Of a stretch of 64,000 nucleotides of DNA, positions 16,561 through 25,896 are shown in pieces. Source of the DNA: Parablautia muri. Its GTDB lineage: Bacteria; Bacillota; Clostridia; Lachnospirales; Lachnospiraceae. The notes below the pieces were generated by a model. The model searched no databases and was not told where the DNA came from. It was given only the letters and a program-made list of their open reading frames with translations. Where the stretch lies: positions 18,647 to 82,646 of the forward strand of contig NZ_QZDT01000020.1 of NCBI RefSeq assembly GCF_009917485.1, written 5' to 3'. The position numbers and the translations under genes are program-made. How positions within the stretch are numbered: the stretch's first letter is position 1; each line of letters opens with the position of its first letter.

Positions 16561-17445
16561 CTAAACAATTTTACCTGATAATATACGTGAAAAGAAAGCT
16601 GCCACTCCCCTTTTAGGAACAATCTGGTCTGTTTCCGGCTCCATTATACTTACAGTAATTCTCTCAAAGGCCGCTACTGATTTCGCTGCCGGCGACTTTA
16701 AAGATACCGGCATCTGGTACATCACCGCCTTAGGCAGCTGGCTGTCTCTGGGAATCCCCCCAAGATATGTAATGGGAATTTTCAAATAGCTTCCCACCAC
16801 GGCATTTAACTTCTCAAAAAGCGCATCTCCTTCTTTCACTGCATTTACCTTGTTGGCGATTATCTTGACCAAGGTTTTCTCCTTGGAAAACTTTGGATGC
16901 CTGTTAAGAGCCTTTAAAAGGGAATAGGAATCGGCAATGGAGGTGGGCTCCGTTGTTGTAATCAATACAATCTCCTCGCTGGCCACCAAAAATTCCAAAA
17001 CCGTATCTGAAATTCCCGCTGCCGTATCTACTATAATAATATCCGCAATTGCATCCAGTTCGGAAAGATTATTGATGATATATGTCAAATAATCTTTATT
17101 TAAATTAGAAAGCCCCGTAATTCCCGATCCTCCTGATATAAACCCAACCTCCATAGGCCCCCATGTAATAATATCTCTGATCGTTTTTCCTTTGTATATC
17201 AAATCACTCAGGTTATATTTTGGCACTGCCCCAAACATAATTTCAATGTTAGCAAGGCCAAAATCTGCATCCAGTATAACAACCCTCTGTCCTAATTTCC
17301 TGAATTGTATCGCCAGATTAATCGCCACGCTGGACTTCCCCACGCCCCCTTTGCCACTTGTAACCGTAATAACTCTTGCAAGAGGTTTGTTATGGCCAAT
17401 GGCGCCTGCTTTTATAATATTTCTTAATTGTTCGGCCTGATCCAT
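16561..17445 (-). CDS. flhG: Flagellar number regulator FlhG (MinD/ParA-type ATPase)
   Basis: FlhG is a P-loop ATPase that sets flagellar number and place, acting on FlhF. It begins MDQAEQLRNIIK, a FlhF-activating type N-terminus, then the deviant Walker A VTSGKGGVGKSSVAINLA, the switch-like DADFGLANIEIMFG and IIVDTAAGISD. It encodes 294 residues from the ATG at 17445; a GTG 12 bases upstream is less likely because GAGGAAGAGA would overlap it. Directly downstream of flhF. Confidence 0.94.
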   Translation of the reverse strand: MDQAEQLRNIIKAGAIGHNKPLARVITVTSGKGGVGKSSVAINLAIQFRKLGQRVVILDADFGLANIEIMFGAVPKYNLSDLIYKGKTIRDIITWGPMEVGFISGGSGITGLSNLNKDYLTYIINNLSELDAIADIIIVDTAAGISDTVLEFLVASEEIVLITTTEPTSIADSYSLLKALNRHPKFSKEKTLVKIIANKVNAVKEGDALFEKLNAVVGSYLKIPITYLGGIPRDSQLPKAVMYQMPVSLKSPAAKSVAAFERITVSIMEPETDQIVPKRGVAAFFSRILSGKIV

Positions 17446-17477
17446 TCTCTTCCTCACTTATCCGTGGTTTATCACTA

Positions 17478-18710
17478 TCAGTTCTTCTTGCCGCCTAATA
17501 GCTGCTTTACTGTTTTTTGTGGATTAAATACCTCTATGTCCTCAGGCACATTCTGCCCATAAGTCACATAGGATAACGGTGCTCCAGTATGGAGCCTTAT
17601 ATTGAGTAAACTTCCCAAAGTACTTGTTTCATCTAACTTCGTAAAAATAAGATTATAATCCGTCATCGCGCTATAGCTGTCTGCAATGCTGATCAAATCC
17701 TTATATTTTGTAGTTGCGCTTAGCACAAGAAAAACATCCTTTTGCGCCAGTCCGTCCACCGAATGGATAAAACCGATCATAGTCTCCTTCTGTCCTTCAT
17801 TCTGGGGAGAATGTCCCGCAGTATCCACCATAATAAAATCATAATCTCTGAAATCACGCAGAGCCTGCTCTATTTCCTCCGTAGAATAAATTACCCTGAA
17901 AGGAACCTCCATAATATTTGCATAAGTGCGAAGCTGTTCCGCTGCTGCAATTCGATACGTGTCCGCTGTCAGAAGCGCCACCTTCTTATCCCCTTCCACG
18001 CTGAATTTAGAGGCAATTTTTGCAATTGTAGTGGTCTTTCCAACACCCGTAGGTCCTACAAAGAAAATAACCTTAGGTCCCTTTTCCGCAGGTGTTATCT
18101 CCATAGGTTTGCCAAACTTAAGTATCATTTTCTGATAAGTATTAGCAAGCGCATAATTAAAAGGCATATTCGGCTTATTTATCTTCTTGATTTCATCCAC
18201 AATCTGATTCGCATACTGCTCATTCACTTCATTTTCAAGCATTGTGTAATACAGCAGTTTCATAAAGCGGTCTACTTCCGTCTCCTCACGCTCCTCAGAC
18301 TCATCCTTTGTATCCTCCGGTTTTTGAAGCTGCTGCTCTAATAAAGTATGCAGCGTATTTATTTTTTCCTCCAGCTTCTTATTCTCTGCCTGAGGATCCG
18401 TCTCCTTATTTTGCGCTTCTTCCTGTGCCTTGTCTTCCTCTTTAGGCGCAACCGGCGCCTTTTCTACCTTAGCAGCAATATCCTGAACCAACGGCTGTGG
18501 CTTTACTTCCACCTTTTTAGGAGCAATCATGTTCATTGGTTCATCCTCAAGCGCCACGGTAACCTCCACCACCTGGGGCTTTAGGAAACTTAAAATCCCA
18601 CTATTTTTTACATTCCGGACATTCATGATTACCACGCCGTTGCCCAGTTCTTTTTTTGCACTTTCTACTGCTTGTGCTTCTGTTTTTCCCTGAAATTTTT
18701 TTATTATCAT
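17478..18710 (-). CDS. flhF: Flagellar SRP-type GTPase FlhF
   Basis: This is the GTPase that targets basal body assembly to the right cell site. It has an N-terminal B domain (MIIKKFQGKTEAQAVESAKKELGNGVVIMN), an acidic Lys/Glu/Gln linker from about residue 80 to 150, then N and G domains with the P-loop FVGPTGVGKTTTIAKIA and the DTAGHSPQN loop. Length 410 is normal. Its ATG overlaps the flhA stop (ATGA), so the two are probably translationally coupled. Confidence 0.96.
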   Translation of the reverse strand: MIIKKFQGKTEAQAVESAKKELGNGVVIMNVRNVKNSGILSFLKPQVVEVTVALEDEPMNMIAPKKVEVKPQPLVQDIAAKVEKAPVAPKEEDKAQEEAQNKETDPQAENKKLEEKINTLHTLLEQQLQKPEDTKDESEEREETEVDRFMKLLYYTMLENEVNEQYANQIVDEIKKINKPNMPFNYALANTYQKMILKFGKPMEITPAEKGPKVIFFVGPTGVGKTTTIAKIASKFSVEGDKKVALLTADTYRIAAAEQLRTYANIMEVPFRVIYSTEEIEQALRDFRDYDFIMVDTAGHSPQNEGQKETMIGFIHSVDGLAQKDVFLVLSATTKYKDLISIADSYSAMTDYNLIFTKLDETSTLGSLLNIRLHTGAPLSYVTYGQNVPEDIEVFNPQKTVKQLLGGKKN

Positions 18711-20740
18711 GCCGTCACCATTCCTACAGATTGTAATTCAATATTACTATCTATCTCATTATATGAAACCACGATTAAATCTTTATAATAATCTTCTGTC
18801 AATCTCTTAAAATACATACGCACGATTGGGGAAGTTATAACAATAGGACTCTTTCCCAAATTTTCCAGCTTTGCAATTTCATCCCCTACGGATTTCATAA
18901 TTGCCCTGGTTTTTTCCGGATCAAGTGTAAGATACGCACCTGTCTCCGTCTGTTTCACACTTGCCATAACCTCCTGTTCCAGCTTAGGGTCTAAGGTTAC
19001 CACACTGGTTGTTTCCCCCGCCGGGAAAAACTTCGTTGATATGGCTCGCTTAAGGCTCTGTCTTACATATTCTGTCAAAATATCCGTATCCCTTGAGGTG
19101 GCGGCATAGTCTGCTAATGTTTCAAATATGGTAAGCAAATCTCTTATGGAAATACCTTCCTTCAAAAGATTCTGCAGCACCTTTTGTATCTCGCCAAGTC
19201 CTAAGAGCTTGGGTATAAGTTCTTCCACCAAAGACGGATTGGTTTCCTTCAGGTTGTCGGTCAGGTTCTGTACATCCTGCCTTGTAAGTAACTCGGAAAT
19301 ATGTTGCCTGATAATCTCCGTCAAATGAGTAGCGATAATGGAAGGCGGATCTACTACCGTATAGCCCATGCTCTCCGCACGCTCCCTCTGGCCTTCCGTT
19401 ATCCAGATAGCCGGTAAATGGAAGGACGGTTCAAAAGTGGGAATACCTGTAATCTCCTCCTCCACATATCCTGGATTCATGGCCATGTAGTGGTCGAAAA
19501 GGATTTCTCCCTCGCTGACCTGTATTCCTTTTATTTTAATAATATATTGATTCGGATTTAATTGAATATTATCACGAAGCCTGATAATGGGAACCACCGT
19601 ACCAAGTTCAAGAGCAATCTGTCTTCTGATCATTACCACACGGTCTAAAAGGTCGCCGCCCTGGTTTACATCCGCAAGGGGAATAATTCCATAACCAAAT
19701 TCAAGCTCGATGGGATCCACCTGCAGCAGGCTATTGACATTCTCTGGCTGTCTGATCTCCTCGGCTGCAATTTCATCCGCATTTATCTCCCCTTCAATCT
19801 CGGCAGTCTCAAGAGTGTTTGCCACCATCCTTCCCGTTACAATGAAAATAAGGCCAAGGGTCAGGAAGACAAGATCCGGCAAAGGCGTTACGATTCCCAG
19901 CCCGGCAATTACGGCTCCCACCAAATAAAGAGCCTTGGGGATTCCAAAAAGCTGACTTACCAGCACCGTACCGAAATCCGCATCCTTTGAACCTTTCGTT
20001 ACCAAAATACCAGTGGATAAAGAAATAAGAAGAGAAGGAATCTGGCTCACAAGTCCATCACCTATGGTGAGGATAACATATTTTTCGACTGCCTCCGCAA
20101 CCTCCATATTCTGGTAAATCATACCCATTGCAATTCCGCCAATGACGTTTACAAAGGTTATAACAAGACCAGCCGTAGCATCTCCCTTTACATACTTAAC
20201 GGCACCATCCATGGAACCAAAGAAACTTGATTCCGCCTGAATCTTATCTCTTCGTACTTTTGCCTCCGCATCTGAAATGGCACCGGTATTTAAATCTGCG
20301 TCAATGGCCATCTGCTTACCAGGCATAGCGTCCAATGTAAATCTGGCTGTAACCTCGGCTACTCTTTCAGAACCTTTATTGATTACCATGAACTGAATTA
20401 GAATTAAGATAATAAAAACAATACTGCCGACCACCAGATTCCCGGCGCCTACATAATTACCAAAGGTAGCAACCACCTGCCCCGGATCGCCGGTGGTAAG
20501 AATCAGTCTGGTAGAAGAAACATTAAGGGCAATTCTGAATATGGTGGTAAATAAAAGCATGGTAGGATAAAAAGACATATCCAGAACTTCCTTAGTGAAC
20601 ATAGTACCAAAGAGAATGGTAAACGCAATTGAAATATTGCAGGCCAGCAGTATATCCAAAAGCCAATTTGGAATAGGCACAATAAACATAATAAATGCCG
20701 AAAGCACATATGCCGCAACGCCAATATCCGCCTTTTTCAT
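18707..20740 (-). CDS. flhA: Flagellar export gate protein FlhA
   Basis: FlhA forms the nonameric ring of the flagellar type III export gate. The N-terminal half holds about eight membrane helices; the FHIPEP-family block is seen around GNLVVGSIVFIILILIQFMVINKGSERVAEVTARFTLDAMPGKQMAIDADLNTG. The C-terminal cytosolic domain carries the substrate-docking region. The ATG at 20740 follows AAAGGGG with a 7-base gap, giving 677 residues; an ATG 21 bases earlier is weaker. Confidence 0.97.
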   Translation of the reverse strand: MKKADIGVAAYVLSAFIMFIVPIPNWLLDILLACNISIAFTILFGTMFTKEVLDMSFYPTMLLFTTIFRIALNVSSTRLILTTGDPGQVVATFGNYVGAGNLVVGSIVFIILILIQFMVINKGSERVAEVTARFTLDAMPGKQMAIDADLNTGAISDAEAKVRRDKIQAESSFFGSMDGAVKYVKGDATAGLVITFVNVIGGIAMGMIYQNMEVAEAVEKYVILTIGDGLVSQIPSLLISLSTGILVTKGSKDADFGTVLVSQLFGIPKALYLVGAVIAGLGIVTPLPDLVFLTLGLIFIVTGRMVANTLETAEIEGEINADEIAAEEIRQPENVNSLLQVDPIELEFGYGIIPLADVNQGGDLLDRVVMIRRQIALELGTVVPIIRLRDNIQLNPNQYIIKIKGIQVSEGEILFDHYMAMNPGYVEEEITGIPTFEPSFHLPAIWITEGQRERAESMGYTVVDPPSIIATHLTEIIRQHISELLTRQDVQNLTDNLKETNPSLVEELIPKLLGLGEIQKVLQNLLKEGISIRDLLTIFETLADYAATSRDTDILTEYVRQSLKRAISTKFFPAGETTSVVTLDPKLEQEVMASVKQTETGAYLTLDPEKTRAIMKSVGDEIAKLENLGKSPIVITSPIVRMYFKRLTEDYYKDLIVVSYNEIDSNIELQSVGMVTA

Positions 20741-20819
20741 GTCCATTCCCCTTTCTTTCATTTTTAGATTACTTTTGTATTACTTTTTAGATTACTTTAA
20801 CTGCTATGATATATTTACT

Positions 20820-21947
20820 TTATATTTTACCCTTTAAGTGATATACAAAGGCAAGTACCTCTGCCACCGCCTGGTATAACTCCGGTGGAACTAGCCCTCC
20901 TACATCTACATTGGCATAAAGCATTCTTGCAAGTGGTTTGTTCTCTACAATTTCCACGTTGTTTTCTTTGGCAGCCTCTTTAATTTTCAGGGCCAGATAA
21001 TCTTCTCCTTTTGCAAGCACATAAGGAGCATCATATTTATCCGGATCATATTTAATCGCCACCGCATAATGAGTGGGGTTGGTGATTACCACATCCGCCT
21101 CAGGAAGCTGCTGCATCATTCTCCGCATAGAGGCCTCCCTCATACGCTGCTTCTGCTTTCCTTTTATCTGCGGATCACCTTCCGCATTCTTAAACTCATC
21201 CTTTACTTCCTGTTTGGTCATCTTCATATCTTCATGAAATTTCCATTTCTGGTATGCATAATCCAAAAAGGCAATTACCATATAAACTGCCGCAATCCTG
21301 ATTCCAAGATCAATCACAATCTCACCAATCAGTCCGATTGCCCGGTTTAAGGTGATGTCATACAAAATGAAAATTTGTCCCAGTCTGCCTTTTAAATAGG
21401 AATAGGCCATATACCCGATTACCAGCAGCTTAAGAATTGACTTAAACAATTCCATCAGAGAGTTCGCTGAAAATATTCTTTTAAACCCTTTTAAGGGGCT
21501 TAATTTGCTGAGCTTAGGCCGCATAGGCTTTGTAGTCGGCCTCCACTTAACCTGCATCAGATCGCATATGAAAGCTACCACAAATCCTATCAATAGTATT
21601 GGCAGTATTAAAAGCAGCAGCTGAACCATCATGCTTCGGATTATCACCTGAAGTGCTGCTATCGGGGTCTGCCCTTCATATCTTTTAATTGCGTCAGGCA
21701 TCTGCCCGTAAACCACATTAAAATACTCAATAAACCTGGTTCCTATCGTTCCCAGATATAGCTTCAATATGATAAACAAAGCAAGCATACCAAAAGCATT
21801 TGCAATTTCCTTACTCTTAGCAACCTGTCCTTCGCCTCTGGCATCACTTAATTTTTTGGCGGTCGGTTCTTCTGTCTTTTCTCCACCCGGACCGTCCTTC
21901 GCAAAGAACTGTAGATTATACGACAACAATAATTTACTTTTCTCCAC
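20820..21947 (-). CDS. flhB: Flagellar export switch protein FlhB
   Basis: FlhB is the export-gate component that switches substrate class after self-cleavage. Four membrane helices span about residues 45 to 240, followed by the cytosolic domain with the cleavage motif NPTH (VVITNPTHYAVAIKYD) near residue 290. The extra N-terminal stretch SYNLQFFAKDGPGGEKTEEPTAKKL is common in Clostridia. The start codon is GTG at 21947 with AGGAGG seven bases before it. 375 residues. Confidence 0.96.
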   Translation of the reverse strand: MEKSKLLLSYNLQFFAKDGPGGEKTEEPTAKKLSDARGEGQVAKSKEIANAFGMLALFIILKLYLGTIGTRFIEYFNVVYGQMPDAIKRYEGQTPIAALQVIIRSMMVQLLLLILPILLIGFVVAFICDLMQVKWRPTTKPMRPKLSKLSPLKGFKRIFSANSLMELFKSILKLLVIGYMAYSYLKGRLGQIFILYDITLNRAIGLIGEIVIDLGIRIAAVYMVIAFLDYAYQKWKFHEDMKMTKQEVKDEFKNAEGDPQIKGKQKQRMREASMRRMMQQLPEADVVITNPTHYAVAIKYDPDKYDAPYVLAKGEDYLALKIKEAAKENNVEIVENKPLARMLYANVDVGGLVPPELYQAVAEVLAFVYHLKGKI

Positions 21948-21967
21948 GAATCCGCCTCCTTTTTCAC

Positions 21968-22750
21968 TTATTGCATCATAACCTCTACAAAAACCGATAC
22001 CATATGTTTCATCTGATCATATATAAAACTAGCCGCTCCCGGCAGCATGGCTGTAGAAAAGAACAGAATACAAAGACCTGTCAGCACCTTCATCTGAATT
22101 CCTACCGCAAACATATTCATCTGCGGCGATACCTTAGCAAGCACACCCAGCACGGCATTTAAAATAATCATAACTGCAAAAATCGGCAAGCATATTCGAA
22201 ATCCTATCACAATGTAATCTGACAAAAACTCTATCACTGCCATCATTATCTTATCCCGCCTGAATATAACTTCATTGACAGGAATTAACGTATAAGTCTC
22301 TGCCAGGGCTTTTAACAAATACCGATGCATGCCAGATAACATCAACATCAGCAGAATCATATAATTATAATAAACACCTGTGATGGTCGCATTCTGTCTT
22401 GTGGCCGGATCCATCAGACTTGCCATGGAAAGCCCCATTTCCATATCTGCAATCTGGCCTGCAAAAGTGACAATTGTAGCACATAAATTGGCCGCAAACC
22501 CAAGCATCAGTCCGGTTATGACTTCCTTCATGACAATGATTGTATAGCCAAGCAATGTATCATAAGCAATCGTCTGACGGGGTAAGCTCTGATAAAGCAA
22601 AAATGCAATACAAATGGCAAGGGCGGCTCTCACACGTCTGGGCGTATTATTCATACTGAAAAAAGGGGCCTCAAACATAAAGCTGCCAACCCGCATAAGG
22701 ATTAAAAAGAAATACTCTAAATCTGCATAAGTAAATGCATATTCCAACAT
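21968..22750 (-). CDS. fliR: Flagellar export protein FliR
   Basis: FliR is a membrane component of the FliPQR export gate. The 260-residue protein is almost wholly hydrophobic with about six segments and carries the family stretch GLMLGFAANLCATIVTFAGQIADMEMGLSMASLMDP. It follows fliQ by six bases and precedes flhB, the standard order. Confidence 0.95.
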   Translation of the reverse strand: MLEYAFTYADLEYFFLILMRVGSFMFEAPFFSMNNTPRRVRAALAICIAFLLYQSLPRQTIAYDTLLGYTIIVMKEVITGLMLGFAANLCATIVTFAGQIADMEMGLSMASLMDPATRQNATITGVYYNYMILLMLMLSGMHRYLLKALAETYTLIPVNEVIFRRDKIMMAVIEFLSDYIVIGFRICLPIFAVMIILNAVLGVLAKVSPQMNMFAVGIQMKVLTGLCILFFSTAMLPGAASFIYDQMKHMVSVFVEVMMQ

Positions 22751-22756
22751 GATTCC

Positions 22757-23026
22757 TTACCTTATATACCGACTAAAATCGGACCACAAATCCACCATAA
22801 AGCCAGACAACTCCGTCAGCATCCAGTTCCCCAGTAAAATAAGGGCGAGGAAAATGGAAATCACCTTAGGCACGAAGGTCAGTGTCTGCTCCTGAATGGA
22901 GGTAACCGTCTGAAAAATACTGATAACCAAACCTACAGCCAGTGACACCAAAAGAACCGGCGCCGCTACCTTTATAACCAAAAACAATGCCGAACTGGCA
23001 ATCGCCGTAACCTCATCAACTGTCAT
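22757..23026 (-). CDS. fliQ: Flagellar export protein FliQ
   Basis: FliQ is an 89-residue two-helix membrane subunit of the export gate. It has the typical ALFLVIKVAAPVLLVSLAVGLVISIFQTVTSIQEQTLTFVPKVISIFLALILLGNWML pattern, in which VTSIQEQTLTFVPK is the signature loop. GGAGATGATGG precedes the ATG. Confidence 0.95.
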   Translation of the reverse strand: MTVDEVTAIASSALFLVIKVAAPVLLVSLAVGLVISIFQTVTSIQEQTLTFVPKVISIFLALILLGNWMLTELSGFMVDLWSDFSRYIR

Positions 23027-23041
23027 TTACCATCATCTCCG

Positions 23042-23908
23042 TCAATAAAAAGTTTCAACAAGATTTACGATAATCAAATTCCATCCGTCCGCAAGCACAA
23101 ACAACAAAATTTTAAACGGCATAGAAATTGTCGTTGGCGGCAGCATCATCATACCCATACTCATAAGAGTGGATGCCACAACCATATCAATTACAATAAA
23201 TGGAATGTAAATAATAAATCCTAAAATAAATGCCTCTCTGAGTTCTCCAATGATAAAACTTGGAACAAGCACAGAAAATGGAATACTATCTAACTCTCCA
23301 TCCCACTCCTGACCGGAAATTTCCAAAAAAACCCTTACATCCTGTGTCTGGGTCTGGGTGTACATAAAATCCCGAAGTGGCTGCGCTCCTGCCGTAAAAA
23401 ATTCCTCTTGGGTAATCTCTCCGGCTTCAAAGGGAACCACTGCTTCTTCATAAATCCTAGTTAACGTGGGCTGCATAATAAAGTACGTCAAAAACAAAGC
23501 AATTCCAAGCAACACCTGATTAGGCGGTGCTGTCTGCGTATTAAGGGCTGCTCTGGTAAAATGCAGGACAATGATGGTCCTGGTAAAAGAGGTAAGCGTG
23601 ATCAATAACAACGGTGCTAAAGCTATCATCGTAAGCGTGAGTAAAATCCGGAGATTTGCATTGACCTCGCCATTGCCGTTGTTTACCGTAACCGTCAAAT
23701 TGTTCGCAATGTTTAATTCCGATAAATCTTCCCTTGAATCAGCACTCCCGGGCTCATCTATATTAGTCCTTTCCTCCTGTGAGCCTATAAGATCAGAATC
23801 AGCAGCCGTGGCCTTAACAGACAGAGTGGGAATAATACACAATATGCCTACCGTCATCAGCAGGCATACTATCTTCATTACTATTTTTGCAGCGAAACTA
23901 CTTTTCAT
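23042..23908 (-). CDS. fliP: Flagellar export protein FliP
   Basis: FliP is the core gate subunit. An N-terminal signal-like helix is followed by about 45 extracellular residues and the FliP domain: LLTLTMIALAPLLLITLTSFTRTIIVLHFTRAALNTQTAPPNQVLLGIALFLT is diagnostic, as is the late DMVVASTLMSMGMMMLPP. The ATG at 23908 (288 residues) follows GGGAGATTGG; a TTG 21 bases upstream opens the same frame but has no ribosome site. Confidence 0.96.
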   Translation of the reverse strand: MKSSFAAKIVMKIVCLLMTVGILCIIPTLSVKATAADSDLIGSQEERTNIDEPGSADSREDLSELNIANNLTVTVNNGNGEVNANLRILLTLTMIALAPLLLITLTSFTRTIIVLHFTRAALNTQTAPPNQVLLGIALFLTYFIMQPTLTRIYEEAVVPFEAGEITQEEFFTAGAQPLRDFMYTQTQTQDVRVFLEISGQEWDGELDSIPFSVLVPSFIIGELREAFILGFIIYIPFIVIDMVVASTLMSMGMMMLPPTTISMPFKILLFVLADGWNLIIVNLVETFY

Positions 23909-23937
23909 ACCAATCTCCCGTGCTGCCAATTATTTGC

Positions 23938-24306
23938 TTATCCTTTATCCTTTTCTTTCAACATCTTGACCTTATCTAAAATACTGGCAAAATCTGCTAT
24001 TTGTCCTTCCGTATTCTTTTGAAGATCAAGTTGAGATTCTGAAAGTTCCGAAAGCATGTGTACCTCATCCTTCCCAACAGCAATTACAAGATATTTGGTT
24101 CCTGCCCTTACAATTTGAATATACTTGTTGGGGGTAATTCGGCAGGTTTCAATTATTTCCAGATTTCCGCATCCTGCCTTTCCTTTCTGGTAACCAGCTA
24201 TCCACCTGGTAACCAGATAGGTAATGGCAAGTACGAATACAAAAAGAATAAGCACTGTCATAAACTGGACATAACTGTCCGCTCTTGAAACAGCCGTCAG
24301 CAACAT
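23938..24306 (-). CDS. fliO: Flagellar biosynthesis protein FliO
   Basis: FliO is an assembly factor for the FliP ring. The protein (122 residues from the ATG at 24306) has one membrane segment near the N-terminus (VQFMTVLILFVFVLAITYLVTRWI) and a small cytosolic domain with LEIIETCRITPNKYIQIVRAGTKYLVIAVGKDEVHML, the FliO pattern. It begins one base after the cheY stop region and precedes fliP. Confidence 0.9.
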   Translation of the reverse strand: MLLTAVSRADSYVQFMTVLILFVFVLAITYLVTRWIAGYQKGKAGCGNLEIIETCRITPNKYIQIVRAGTKYLVIAVGKDEVHMLSELSESQLDLQKNTEGQIADFASILDKVKMLKEKDKG

Positions 24307-24307
24307 A

Positions 24308-24670
24308 TTAGCCAACTACCTTCTGTACCGCTTCCAAAACGCGAGCAGGCTGGAACGGCTTTACGATAAAATCCTTCGCGCCTGAATGAATTGCATCAAT
24401 AACCATGGCCTGCTGACCCATTGCCGAACACATAATAACCTTTGCAGTCGGATCCGCACCCATAATCATCTTAAGGGCGGCAATACCGTCAACTTCCGGC
24501 ATAGTGATATCCATAAGCACCAAGTCAGGCTTTAACTCGTTAAACTTTTCAAAAGCCTTTGCGCCATTTTCTGCTTCTCCTACCACGTTATAGCCATTCT
24601 TTGTGAGAATGTCCTTGATCATCATTCGCATAAACGCAGCATCATCAACAATCAAAATATTTTTTGCCAT
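24308..24670 (-). CDS. cheY: Chemotaxis response regulator CheY
   Basis: This is the single receiver-domain protein that carries the signal from CheA to the motor switch. All key residues are present in 120 residues: acidic pair Asp9/Asp10, phospho-acceptor Asp54 in LVLMDITMPEVDG, Ser82 at the switch Thr/Ser position and Lys104 in DFIVKPF. It lies between fliY and fliO, as in B. subtilis. Confidence 0.96.
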   Translation of the reverse strand: MAKNILIVDDAAFMRMMIKDILTKNGYNVVGEAENGAKAFEKFNELKPDLVLMDITMPEVDGIAALKMIMGADPTAKVIMCSAMGQQAMVIDAIHSGAKDFIVKPFQPARVLEAVQKVVG

Positions 24671-24687
24671 TTCTTTTCTCCTACCTT

Positions 24688-25893
24688 TTAATTAATTATT
24701 TCGGTTACACGGATGCCAAAACTTTCTTCAATCACCACAACCTCGCCTTTAGCTACAAACTTACCATTTACAAGTACGTCTATCGGTTCACCGGCTATTC
24801 TGTCAAGTTCAATGATTGTTCCCGGTGCGAAGTCCAATATTTCCGATATGGATTTTTTAGCCCTGCCAAGCTCCACTGTTACATCAAGCGGCACATCCTT
24901 GATTAATCCTATGTTTTCCTGCGCCGGCATGACACCCATATTGTTATTAAAATTCTGAAATTGTGCAGTCTGCACATTCGCTCCCTGCATATTCATTTGG
25001 GGATATCCCATATTCATTCCCATCATTGGTGCTCCTCCCATCGGCATTCCTGTTCCCATCTGAGTATTTCCCAGATTAGCTTGGCCTGCGTTTAACTGGG
25101 GGCTTGATTCATTTGCAGCAGACAGCATTTGAGACGCCGGCTGTGATGCAGTAGAAGCTCCTGGCTGATCCGGTGTGTTTGACACAGCAAAAGTATCATA
25201 CAAACTCTTCGCAAAGTCAATAGGATATAATTGCATAATGGAACTGTCCACCAAATCCCCTACCTGCATTCTAAAAGAAATCTTAACAAATTTCCCTTTC
25301 AAAAACGGATCAATATCTTCCCCCGCTGCAACATCATTTAAATCTATCAAAGAAGCCTCTGGGGGGCTGATATCTATCATTTTCCCAAGCATGGTAGACA
25401 TAGAAGTTGCCGCTGCACCCATCATCTGGTTCATAGCCTCTGAAATAGCGCTAAGGTGAAGCTCTCCTAACTCTCCATCCGTATTGCTTCCATCTCCGCC
25501 CATCATCAAATCTGCAATTATTTTCACATCATGCTCTTTCATAATCATGATGTTAGAGCCATTCAGACCTGTCGTGTAGCGAATTTGAATAAAAACGCAG
25601 GGGCGTTCATAATCCGCCACCACTGAAGCCCAATCCGCTACCATAACCCGAGGCGTTGTGATGTCCACCTTCGTATTTACCAGGGAAAACAAAGTCGTTG
25701 CCGAAGATCCTAAACTAATATTGGCAATTTCCCCAATGGCATCTTTCTCCACATCGGTTAGCAGACCTTCCATATCCGCATCTGCCACCGGCACCGCATC
25801 CTCTTTCGGTTTATCTCCTTCTGCATTTTCGGATAAATCCATACCTGAAAGAAGCGCCTGTATCTCATCTTGTGACAATGCTCCTCCGTCCAT
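24688..25893 (-). CDS. fliY: Flagellar switch phosphatase FliY (FliN/CheC-type)
   Basis: This motor switch component also dephosphorylates CheY-P. In order: an N-terminal CheY-P-binding motif (LSQDEIQALLSGMD), a CheC-like domain with EKDAIGEIANISLGSSATTLF and HLSAISEAMNQMMGAAATSM (two E..xxN active sites), a linker of about 70 residues very rich in Met, Gln, Asn and Gly (about 250 to 320), and a C-terminal SpoA/FliN domain (LDVTVELGRAKKSISEILDFAPGTIIELD). 401 residues. Directly follows fliM. Confidence 0.95.
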   Translation of the reverse strand: MDGGALSQDEIQALLSGMDLSENAEGDKPKEDAVPVADADMEGLLTDVEKDAIGEIANISLGSSATTLFSLVNTKVDITTPRVMVADWASVVADYERPCVFIQIRYTTGLNGSNIMIMKEHDVKIIADLMMGGDGSNTDGELGELHLSAISEAMNQMMGAAATSMSTMLGKMIDISPPEASLIDLNDVAAGEDIDPFLKGKFVKISFRMQVGDLVDSSIMQLYPIDFAKSLYDTFAVSNTPDQPGASTASQPASQMLSAANESSPQLNAGQANLGNTQMGTGMPMGGAPMMGMNMGYPQMNMQGANVQTAQFQNFNNNMGVMPAQENIGLIKDVPLDVTVELGRAKKSISEILDFAPGTIIELDRIAGEPIDVLVNGKFVAKGEVVVIEESFGIRVTEIIN

Positions 25894-25896
25894 ACA